Of a stretch of DNA of 64,000 nt, positions 13,346-22,515 are shown piece by piece. The stretch is from positions 2,604,001 through 2,668,000 of the forward strand of contig NC_026656.2 in the NCBI RefSeq assembly GCF_000004075.3, written 5' to 3'. The notes under the pieces are model-generated. The model saw nothing but the letters and a program-made list of their open reading frames with translations, had not been told where the DNA came from and made no database searches. Position 1 is the first letter of the stretch. Every line of letters starts with the position of its first letter. Made by a program: the position numbers and the translations under genes. Origin of the DNA: Cucumis sativus. Taxonomy: Eukaryota > Streptophyta > Magnoliopsida > Cucurbitales > Cucurbitaceae.

Positions 13346-13488
13346 TTAATAGGTGCACTCGAACATCTCTACTAGGTGGACACTCTCTTAGTACCCTCAT
13401 CATCCCGCTTCATTAATAGATAGAAAGAAATACACGAGAAGCAAAAGATCAACCCAAACAAAATACAAAGGGCCTTATTCAAAAATAG

Positions 13489-14127
13489 TTCTAAAATCTG
13501 GTGTTTGGTTGATCGTGGATATTACCACCTCATCAAAAGACTTCTTACTCTCTGCAATTTTGTTTAAAATTTCTTTCACTAGCATTGTTTTGCCAACACC
13601 CCCCATCCCGTGCACTCCAATACTTGTGGACATTATCATCAGAGAGTGCATCCATGATTTGTTTCACAGTCAACTTTCTTGAGTCAAAATCAAGAAAGTC
13701 AGGTGCTTTTGGCAGTGAACAATCAACGATTGGATACCGTATCAAAACTTTCCCCCTCGTTTTTCATCTCAAGAATCTCATGTGTCATTTTGCTTGCTTT
13801 TCTACTTAACTTGTGTCGTTGGACCAAATTGGTGGAACACAGTCTACCATGTCCACTTTCATTGGCTAATATCTCGTCAGATTCTCGAATAAAGTCATCA
13901 ACCTTTTTCAGCCATTCCTCAACAGTAGGTTTTATGTCTTCAGCATTTCTTCTTGCAGTTTGGATCTTGTGTTGCACAGATAATTCTCTTGTAATCTTCA
14001 GCTTTTCTACTTGAGTCTTGAGTTTTTGAAAGTTGGAACGAATGAATAATACATAACCAAGTTGACGTCCAACAGGCTCAATAGTGCATTCAGCAAATTT
14101 TGCAAGGAGCGAAGTAAGGATGTCCAT
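13489..14127 (-). pseudogene. CNL 5' fragment, truncated in the NB-ARC (paralogue of the CNL at 1-4.9 kb)
   Basis: The ATG at 14127 opens a 134-codon frame (MDILTSLLAKFAEC...) that matches the N-terminus of the neighbouring CNL (shared GRQL-YV-FI-SNFQKLK-QVEKL and AEDIKP-VE-WL-KVD). After a frame break near 13725 the homology continues (LPKAPDFLDF, then the region before the P-loop) to about 13489. There the sequence changes to unrelated AT-rich DNA, just past the P-loop and around the SKSFD/ISQTPDF equivalent. The rest of the NB-ARC and all LRRs are absent. It is a truncated tandem duplicate, non-functional as a receptor; a short CC-only peptide is conceivable but unsupported. Confidence 0.85.
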
Positions 14128-14750
14128 TATGCCTTATTCTTGGTCTTGAAAAATATCAAAACCTACAAAAATACTTCAACAGCTAAAAACTCATAACGAA
14201 GGAACCATAATAATTTTGAAGCTTTTGCCTGACAGAAAAATAGAAGTGAACACACACAGATCACCAAGTAAAACTATCCAATTTTTTTTAAAAAAAAAAA
14301 TACAAAACATATTAAATAATTAGTTAGAGAAATTCAGTCATTCAAATTTAGTTCTTTTGTTATTTCTTTCTTCCCTCCTCTCTCCTATGTTATTTTGTTG
14401 AACTAATTGTAACAAATTAATTTTCTTCTCTCCTCTCTCCTATGTATAAATACCTTTGATTGGTATTTCAATAATGTGAGAAAGTCTTTTATCAGTTTTT
14501 TCCTTTTCTTTGATAAAACATATTCAGGTTAATATAAGTACAGAAATGAGATGGAAAATGTAAAAAGAAATATATTGAATAGGTGGTGAGGGATGAAATA
14601 CTTGACCTGATTGAAGAAACAAGATGATCTTGATATGGAGATGAGATATTGCAGAGAAAAATGAAGAAGAAGATAAGAATGAGAAGACCAAAGTTATTGG
14701 TTGAAGAGTCGATAGAAGAAATTGAAGTAGTGATGTGTAGAAAAATGTTT
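14128..14750 (-). promoter_or_regulatory. Duplicated 5' UTR, UTR intron and promoter of the CNL relic
   Basis: The leader acceptor TTTTTGTAG/GTTTTGATAT (14163) and the upstream exon block at about 14608-14720 match those of the intact CNL (4889 and 5117-5230). So the duplication included the non-coding 5' end. The UTR intron here is enlarged by a 201-bp insertion (14314-14514). Confidence 0.5.
14314..14514. mobile_element. About 200-bp insertion flanked by a 10-bp direct repeat
   Basis: AAAACATATT occurs at 14304-14313 and again at 14515-14524. The 201 bp between them are absent from the equivalent intron of the intact CNL. The insert has two CTCCTCTCTCCTATGT copies and a TATAAATA box near 14444, with no coding frame. 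The direct repeat suggests a target-site duplication. SINE, TRIM or another short non-autonomous element are all possible; the family is unknown. Confidence 0.5.
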
Positions 14751-15240
14751 TATTTTAAGGGGTGAGTGGTATTATTCTCATCTTCTTCCCCTTGGGTCTT
14801 CTAATAGGAGAAAAGAGGTGGGGAGAAAGATAGAGGCAGCCGACAGTCATAAAGCATACAAACAGGGAGAGAGACGCGGCATTCAACGGTGAGCTTCAAA
14901 CGGCGTTCCACGGAGCGTTCACGTCGGCGTTTCCACATACCGACGATGAACTCCGAACGGCGGTTACCCAGTTGACGGCATTGAGTTCAGTTGACTCTGT
15001 TTGCGGCAGTGGTGCTCCGGCGGCGCATTAGCGTTGGGTTCTAGTGGCGGTTCGAGCATTTTTGAGGTATAGGATTAGATGTTAATAATGGTCATTAGAC
15101 ATTAGACATTAGATGTTAATAATGTGTTTTCTCATTAAAAACTACTAAATCAGTAATTCAACATTGCTTCACCAAATACATGTCAGTTTGTTGACTTAAT
15201 TAAGAACTACTAGGTGCCATTACCAACTAACAAAGAAGGA
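14751..15240. other. Short GC- and CpG-rich island between CNL relic and coiled-coil gene
   Basis: About 14850-15065 is markedly GC- and CpG-rich (CGGCGTT, ACGTCGGCG, CCGGCGGCGC), unlike the flanks, and ends at a splice-donor-like GAG/GTATAG. No convincing long frame was seen. It could be a leader exon of an unseen transcript or a captured gene fragment. The rest (15070-15240) is AT-rich, contains a duplicated TTAGATGTTAATAATG, and probably includes the 3' UTR of the coiled-coil gene. Confidence 0.4.
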
Positions 15241-15269
15241 AAAAAAAAGAAAAAAAAGTGGCCTCAGCT

Positions 15270-17021
15270 TCAGCGCCCTTTGCTAACATAAAGAGCAGAA
15301 ACAGCAGCCAATATTGTTGTTGCTGCAGTCACTACGGTGAAGAAGCTCTTCTTCTTTTGTTGTTCCATTCGTTCAGTTTCGAGAACTCGTGTCATTTCTT
15401 CCACAGCTTTCTCCTTGTTTGTGAAGGATGTTTTTATTGCATCCAAATGTTCAACAAATGGCTGCATCTCTTTACCAACCTTATGCTCGTCAGAAGAAAC
15501 TTCTTCCACTTCTCTTTTCCCATAACCATCACAAACAGTCAAACGTGTTTTCTTCAACAATGACAATGCTTTCTCTGAATTACAAACTGCTGAATTTACT
15601 TTCGCTTTCAGTTCATCAATTCTACTCTTTGCCGCCAACAAGTTTTTCTCCATTAACTCCCTTTCCCCGATCAAGGCATTGATCCGCCTCTCCATCTCCT
15701 TCTTCACATTCAGTGATTCCTCTTCTTGTGCAATCTTTGCTTTCTCTACTTCTTTTATGGCTTCTTCAATTCTTCTCTCCTTGTCTTTGAGTAACAGACT
15801 CAGCTTCTCAACTTTTTCCTTCTCATCACCAAATCTCTTTCTAGCATCATCCCTCTCAAATGAAACTTCATCCAAAGTATCACGAAGACGACCTATTTGG
15901 TTTATTAATTCCTCGTTTCTTGCTTTCCCGACATCACTCATCTTGGTCAACGAAGCTATAGCTTCTTTTAATTTACTTGATTCCTTTTGCAAGTCCCCAA
16001 TAATATTCTGTGCTTCAGTTTTCGCCTTCTCCATTGCTTTCTCCTTCTTCTGCAACTCTTTGACAAGAAGATCACACTCCATCAGCATCCCACTTTCTTT
16101 CACCAAAGCTTCTTCATTTCTCATTTGAAGCTCATAAATTCTCATCCCGTTCTCTTCCTTTTCCTGTTTCAAACAGAATGTACTCTGTTTTAATTGAGTA
16201 ACTTCCTTCTCTAACTTCTCAACCTCCATTTCCAGCCCATTTTTTTCCTTTTCAATCTCACCTTTCTCCTTCATTTTCACATCCACTTTCCTCTCTAAAT
16301 CTTCAATTACCCTGCCTGATTCCTCCAACAACTTCTTAATTAATTCATTGTCTTTCGTCAGATTCGCATTCAAAATCTCACATTCCTTTTTTTCACTCAA
16401 CAACTTCTTGCATTTTCCCTTCAGATCATCAATCTCTTCCAATGCCCTTCTCTCATTTCTCTCCATTTCAACCACCTTGCCTCTCAAATCCCCTGTTTCC
16501 TTCAATAACCCATCAAACTCAACCTTAATCTCATCCCTCTCACAACACACTCCCCTCCATTTCTCCCTCTCTTCCCCAACCTCCGAAACAAGCCCAGTAA
16601 TCTCAGCCTTCAAATTCCTAATCTCTAAACCCTTAACTCTCTCACTCTCGAGTAACCCACAAATCCCACCACCCATTTCTTGTATTCGACTCTGCAGATA
16701 AACACAAACAACATTCCTCTCTAATTCCAACCCATAAACCCCATCACGAGCCTCACTCAACTCACCCATTACCTGTTCTTTCTCGTTCACATTCCGCTTC
16801 AAGTCGAGTTCCAATGCTTCCTTACTCTGAACAAGATCGCCGACCTCCACTCTCTTCTCGACCATCTCCTTAAGCAGCCGTTCGTTCAACGATTTCAAGC
16901 TCTGCAACTTCGAGTCATCATCCATAGCAGACTTGGGTTGCTCTGAATCGCTAGTTTCCTCCTGGTTATTGGGTGTTTGCTTTAGCTCTTTGGCCGATCT
17001 AGTGGGTTTCTTTTTCGCCAT
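15270..17021 (-). CDS. Tail-anchored long coiled-coil protein, single exon
   Basis: A 583-residue intronless frame starting MAKKKPTRSAKELK. Residues from about 35 to 550 are charged heptad-type sequence (E/K/L-rich, with readings such as LEKEVTQLKQ and EKLSLLLKDKERRIEEA), predicting one long coiled coil. The last 25 or so residues (FFTVVTAATTILAAVSALYV then SKGR) form a single hydrophobic segment with a short basic tail, the layout of a tail-anchored membrane protein. In plants this layout is known from peroxisomal and mitochondrial division factors (PMD1/PMD2), but this protein is much longer than I recall for those, so the name is only a suggestion. The protein is likely cytosol-facing on an organelle membrane. 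An inverted G-box pair lies about 245 bp upstream. Confidence 0.85.
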   Translation of the reverse strand: MAKKKPTRSAKELKQTPNNQEETSDSEQPKSAMDDDSKLQSLKSLNERLLKEMVEKRVEVGDLVQSKEALELDLKRNVNEKEQVMGELSEARDGVYGLELERNVVCVYLQSRIQEMGGGICGLLESERVKGLEIRNLKAEITGLVSEVGEEREKWRGVCCERDEIKVEFDGLLKETGDLRGKVVEMERNERRALEEIDDLKGKCKKLLSEKKECEILNANLTKDNELIKKLLEESGRVIEDLERKVDVKMKEKGEIEKEKNGLEMEVEKLEKEVTQLKQSTFCLKQEKEENGMRIYELQMRNEEALVKESGMLMECDLLVKELQKKEKAMEKAKTEAQNIIGDLQKESSKLKEAIASLTKMSDVGKARNEELINQIGRLRDTLDEVSFERDDARKRFGDEKEKVEKLSLLLKDKERRIEEAIKEVEKAKIAQEEESLNVKKEMERRINALIGERELMEKNLLAAKSRIDELKAKVNSAVCNSEKALSLLKKTRLTVCDGYGKREVEEVSSDEHKVGKEMQPFVEHLDAIKTSFTNKEKAVEEMTRVLETERMEQQKKKSFFTVVTAATTILAAVSALYVSKGR

Positions 17022-17263
17022 TTTTGTGGGGTTTCTTGAAAGGATTTGAATGGATTGCGGCTATGGAAGATAGGGTTTTTGATGGGGTTTTAAAGGTGGA
17101 GAAGAAAGAATATCGGAAACGGCAAGTTGTGAGTTGGAGAGGGAAAATGGAGGGTTTTTTTGTTTTTTGGGAATTTCAAAATCGCTTTGGCTTTTGCAAT
17201 GGACAGTTTTTAATTTGAGAAGAAATAAATATTCGTTTTAGTTTGAATCAATCCATAGGTTTA

Positions 17264-17293
17264 CTACACGTGTTAAAATATACCCACGTGTAG
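17264..17293. promoter_or_regulatory. Inverted pair of G-box/ABRE motifs upstream of the coiled-coil gene
   Basis: CTACACGTG (17264-17272) and its exact reverse complement CACGTGTAG (17285-17293) form a 9-bp dyad with a 12-bp spacer. Each arm contains CACGTG, the core bound by plant bZIP and bHLH factors. It sits 243-272 bp upstream of the ATG at 17021. Confidence 0.5.
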
Positions 17294-18600
17294 CGTTGTC
17301 CTTCTAGGGTTAAGTTTTATTGATTATTAGTATTGCAAATTGGAAAATTAATGAGTATTAATTGTAATGAAAAATTGGTACTTGTACCACTATTATTTTA
17401 TTTATTTTGTTCTTTCTTAAAAATGTGAGAATAGGTGTTTAGTTTCAAAAAACAAATATATTTATATATATACAATGCCTCAAATATCAGTTTATATGTT
17501 TCAAGTTTCGTTAATGCCTCAATTTAAATTTTAAAATTGTGTTTAGTCAAATCATAATAAAGAATTTTAATAATTGAAATTGATGCGACTCTAAATTAAT
17601 ATTATTTTAAATTGATACAATTAATAATTTGAAGTAAATTAAAATTTTATAAATAATAATTTGAATAGGAAATATTATTAATTATTAATATGTATATAAG
17701 ATAACTATGGGTGATGATTTAGTTTTTTGTTTTATTTATTTATTTTATTTTGTTAAAAAATAATTAAGTTTTTAGCAAAATTATTTTTTGAAATTAGCCA
17801 AAACTTATGTTTACGTGTAAAAAGGAAAACACACTTTTCAAAATCAAATAATTATCAGATAGTTAATAACTAGACTAAAGGTTAAACTATTTAAATAAGT
17901 TTCATTTTAATATCAAGGTAAGTTTTAGTATTATTTATATACATTTTTCTACTATAATTATAATTTAATTTTTTTCTACTTTTCTTATAGTCTTACAAGA
18001 AAATTATAATTCCATCCCATAAATCTTTGTTTAAAAAACTTACCAAATAAAAATAATAAAAACTCACATATGTCTTACTCTTACTTTATGAAATGTTATA
18101 TTTCAAATTTTAAAAAAATAACGTGAGAAACTTTAATGATTATATGGCACCATAATTAAATCTAAATTTATTAATTTGACACAGTAATTAAATCTACATC
18201 CATTGGTGTAATAAATTTAGGATAATACAATCATAAAGATAGTTATAAATATAATAAATACTAAAACCAATAATTGAATAATTGAATAAGTGTCCTCTCA
18301 TAACCCCAAAATTAGTTAGTACCATGTTATATCTAAATCAACCAAAAAACAAATCATACAACATGAACCTTATTAATTATTTTAAACTATAGAATTAGTA
18401 AAATATTTATTAATGATAGGTTTTTATTGATTCCTATCCATGTCTATGGATGTATTAGTGTCTATTTCGCAAAATATACATTGTCACATATAGATGTCGA
18501 TAAACACGACTATATTATTTTTTTAGTTTTAAGAGACAACAAGTCATTACAAATCCTTGCCATTACTATACCAAGAATTTAGAAATAACGAAAGAAACTT
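17294..18600. other. AT-rich intergenic region
   Basis: No gene was seen between the coiled-coil gene's promoter and the 3' side of the kinase gene. One family-1 repeat lies at about 18395-18500. Confidence 0.5.
18395..18500. repeat. Dispersed AT-rich repeat, family 1 (partial)
   Basis: AGTAAAATATTTATTAATGATAGG at the left, followed by TCTATGGATGTATTAGTG-type dyads and GCAAAATATACATTG. It is a diverged copy of the family. Confidence 0.35.
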
Positions 18601-18909
18601 TTAGATACAAACAGTTGAAACTTCTCCTTTCATTTCAAACAGCTTCGTATTTGTGTTGAAACAATGGCAGTACAAATACAAAGAGTTAAATTAAGGAACT
18701 GTTTGGCTGTTGATCCACTAGATTACAAAGTTAAATATTCATTTTACTTAACTATTAACACTTTGCTTTTTAATTCTAAACTTTACATCCACAAATACTT
18801 CCTTTTTCTTTTCTTTTTTTTCCCCATTTCATTGAACCTCCAGAAACAAGCCCCTTACAACACTGCAATAGCTTCTTCCTCCTTGAGGTGCATGGTTACA
18901 ATATCACTT

Positions 18910-21900
18910 TCAAGATCCAAATGCAAGCTGCCTGTGTTTTTTCAGATCGCTTAAGTATCTCGTCTTGTTGTATTCTTGTGCATCTAAGAGCTCTTCCGAG
19001 TACGTTCGTTGCAGTGGCACCCTTGTACTTTTTTCACACTCCGCTACGTATTTGTCGCCTCTTAGCAGCACAACAACCTGCAATAAACCAAAATGTGTTT
19101 GATTACATGTTTGTTGAAGAGATGAGGGGATACCGTGGTGTAGTTTCCCACTTGCCTGACTCATTCGAGGTCGGAGAATAGGAGACTGCTCGATGCATAA
19201 AGATGCAGTTAAAATCATGCGCTCAACCTCTTCGAGATCGTAACTTTCCTTCAGTGCAGGATCAATGACCTCCTCGTGATTGTTGTTATCTAAGAGAGGC
19301 TTTGCCTATAATAAAGACAATTTAACAATGCTTAAAGGAATATAATGAACTAATGGGTACTAATGAAATTAGTTTGTTCTAATGTTATTATTATTACCCA
19401 TAGTACAAGGCTTTGACACAGCTCATCCAAAGCTCGACGACCGGTTACGAGCTCCAACAGTAGAACTCCAAAAGAATAAACATCAGTTTTCTCATCAACT
19501 ATCCCATGCATGAAATATTCAGGAGCAAAGTATCTGCATTGAAGAGATGAGAAATTTAACAAGAGAAAAAAAAATGGTTACGTCAAGGAGAAGAATGTAG
19601 GCATAATACTGACCCGAAGGTGCCTTCAAATTTTGACACGCTGTAGTGAGTCCACTGTTTGGGTAACCACTTTGCAAGGCCAAAGTCACAAATCTGCATT
19701 CATTTGAGTATAGAATGATCTCAATCATGAAATAAGATAAAAGGCTAGAGGAATAAAGTAGACTTTACTGGTCTTCTCTGTCATTTCAACTTTAATAGAA
19801 GCATGAAAAATAATTTTTTCATTGACATTTTCCATTCGACGAAGACACGAGGGGCCAAAATATTTTTTCCCCTATAATTTTGTTTGTGTCGTTGACATAG
19901 CTCCCCCAGTAGTAGTAGTATTAAAACAAAGAGGGCAAAAATCGAAAAGGTGTTTCTAGCAACATGTGTGAGCAAGTAAAAGCTTCAATAATGAATTTGA
20001 TATTTAGAACATGCAAGTTACCTGAGGTACAAAATCTTCTGTAAGCAGAATGTTATCGGCCTTGATATCTCGATGAATAATACGCCTCTGACAATGATCG
20101 TGGAGATACAGCAGACCATCAGCTGTACCAAGAGCAATCTTGTATCTTTTACTCCAATCAAGTTTGTTTGCATTTGGACCTGAAAAATGGTGAAGAGAAG
20201 GGTGAATAAGAATTCTGAAAACCAAAGAGCAGTTAGTTCAACGAGGTTAAAGGAATCACCATGGAGAAAAGATCCTAAACTTCCATTTGGAGATAACTTG
20301 AAAACAAGGTGCATGCCTCCATCAATGCCGCAACCGATCAGTTTGGCTGTGTTAGGATGATCGATATGAGCAATGATGCCAATCTCGGACAAGAAACAAG
20401 CAGTTCTGTCATCTGGGGCTCCTTTAGTTAGCCTCTTCACTGCTATCAATTGCCCATCATGTAAACGGCCCTTGTATACCTCAGCATAACCACCTTTTCC
20501 AATCAAATTTTCTACGCAAAAGAAAAAAAAACACAATAAACAAAGTTGACACCAAAGTTAGACTAAAAAGTACATAAAACACAAATAGCAACCAACCATG
20601 GCTAAATTTGTTGGTCGCAGTTTGGAGCTCGGAGAAAGTAAAGTTTCCCAATGAGGACTTGAACTTGTACAAGTCACTTAGTCCCGGATTCTCTCTCCCG
20701 CTTCTGTTCCCTCTTCTTGAAATCTTCAGCACTCCGAGAGGAGGAAACGAGGCCAGGCGCCTGAACGATCTTTTCTTCCATAGTTTGAAGAAATTTTTCC
20801 AGTGAAAAAGAGCCCCTGATTGTGAAGGTTGATTTTCTGGTTCTGGGGTACTATCATTCAAAGAATCCGCATCGAATTCTGAACTCTGCAAGCTTGCTTC
20901 CAAAACTCCTCTTGGGGACAATCCATCACGTTGCTCACTTTCCAGGTCAAAACATCTCAACTCTACAAAACACAGCACACAAATGCCATAATTCATCAGC
21001 CTAAATGATGCACTATATGAGCACACAAAAACAAAAAAAAAAAACAAACAGATACCACCTCGAGCCGAAGCAGATGAAATCATATTGCTCCGCATTTTAT
21101 GTTTCCCAAAAGTAGCCATGTAAAGTGGAGGTCTTTTGGCTACTTCACCGATACCCCTATCATTCTCCCTATGAAGCAACAAAGAATTCAGAATAGTCAA
21201 AATCCCAACAAATAGTGTAAATGTTGCAATGAGTTTCCAAAATCCGAATGGAGACACCACAAGTAATTGTTTTACTTATACCAACTTTAACTACCCCGAC
21301 ATCAAGTATAAGAGTCATCAAGAATTTTCAATGAGGGCTCAAAACCAGAACCTTCAAAACTTCCCCTCCAAACATCCCAAAAAAGGGTGATTATGCTTGT
21401 GACCACAACAAATGCAATGACTCAGTTTAGTATTGCTTTTGTACTTTAAAATTGGAAGGCCATCCCCATTCCCCACAACAAATCTTAAATGTTTCCTGGT
21501 TATAATTGTTTTCAATTTAATTAACTATTCTTCACTTTTCACATATAAAAGTATAAAGTTAATACACCTCAACACAATCATTCTCAAATCTCAAGTGATC
21601 AAACAAATCAAAAGACAAAAACAGATTACAACATTTCTCACTTCAGAAAAAGCCAACTCTCTTGTCCCACTTTACCAAAAAGGAAAAAGTTGAAGAAACA
21701 AAAACATGGGGGAATTTGGGAAATCCCCGTCTTCCCAACTAAGGGGCCAAAAGTCTCAAGCAAGCCAAAAGAGGCCAACAACAAAGAGGACAAAAAGAAA
21801 CAAGATATTCACAGAATCACCATTTCGACAGCACGTGAATCCAAAAGGGAATGTAATTTGCCACTAGAAATGGCCAAACAACACCCACCCAGAAACCAAA

Positions 21901-22048
21901 ATCCACCTTCTAAGCTCTACCACCGAATAGAACATGCAAAATTTAAAATACCAAAACCCCCCAAAATCTTCAACAGAGCAAAAGAAAATCTGAAAATGAA
22001 AAAGACATACCATGGAATAGAAGCTTTGCGAGCAGTATCATTCTCCAT
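18910..22048 (-). CDS. Receptor-like cytoplasmic Ser/Thr kinase, class VI (RBK1/RBK2-like), 9 exons
   Basis: Exons inferred: 22011-22048, 21056-21168, 20597-20962, 20260-20511, 20022-20179, 19614-19693, 19398-19533, 19156-19305 and 18910-19077. They join in frame into about 486 residues. The end of exon 2 could be 21059 instead, removing one residue. No signal peptide or membrane segment, so cytoplasmic. The N-terminal 170 residues are basic and Ser-rich ([18 protein letters not shown]). The kinase domain has Gly loop [11 protein letters not shown], Lys in IAVKRL (about 198), HRDIKADN (Asp about 294), CDFG (Asp about 312) and GTFGYFAPEY. Catalytic residues are all present, so an active kinase is expected. 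RLCK-VI kinases such as RBK1/2 bind Rop GTPases; assignment to this class is by resemblance. The first exon has only 38 coding bases. The intron after exon 8 uses a GC donor (AGTCAG/GCAAGT). Confidence 0.85.
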
Positions 22049-22492
22049 GGCGAAAACTCAAAAACAGAGGGGGAAAAAACAGAGGGAAACAGAGAGAAAA
22101 GGTCGAAAATGCAAAAAAGGAAAGTCCAGCTAGCGGATACCCTTCCAATACGGTGGCATTAGAGAAGGGTATTTTGTGTGAGGAGTAAGAAAGCAATAAA
22201 AGAGATTTGAAATGGGAAAAGGAATGAATGTTTGGGAATGGGTTTTCATGGTGGGTTAAGAGAAGAGAAGAGAAGGGCTAAAAATGGAGAAATATGAATA
22301 GAAAAAGATTTGATTGAATAATGGGTTGTTCTCTATGTTGAGGAGAAGGAAGTTTGAGGAAATGGGGTGCGAGAGTTTCGGCCATGGAGGTTTTAGTAAG
22401 AGGCAGAAATGGTGAAATGGCGTATTAAAGCGACTTCTCCTCTCAAACCTTCAAAAAGCAGCAGAGGAAAGAGAAGGGATGACAGAACAGAT

Positions 22493-22515
22493 AGAGAGAG
22501 AGAGAGAGAGAGAGA
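22493..22515. repeat. (GA)n microsatellite upstream of the kinase gene
   Basis: Uninterrupted AG dinucleotides about 450 bp 5' of the kinase ATG, in the presumed leader or promoter. GA tracts in plant leaders can bind BPC (GAGA-binding) proteins; a role here is inference. Confidence 0.8.

Larger units (their letters stand above)
11211..13480. other. AT-rich, repeat-laden intergenic region
   Basis: No gene was seen. In order: diverged AT-rich sequence; a repeat rich in TTTAGATTTG units (11935-12330); A/G-rich low-complexity sequence (about 12360-12660); an (AAGA/AAGG)n tract at 12975-13040; and one family-1 dispersed repeat (13150-13345). Confidence 0.55.

Noticed and set aside
15679-16701. 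Plus-strand frames opposite the coiled-coil gene
   Set aside because: Antisense shadows of an E/K-rich coding exon, giving Ser/Phe/Leu-rich nonsense.
21690-22133. 147-codon plus-strand frame
   Set aside because: Lies across intron 1 and the first exon of the kinase, antisense; no recognisable domain.
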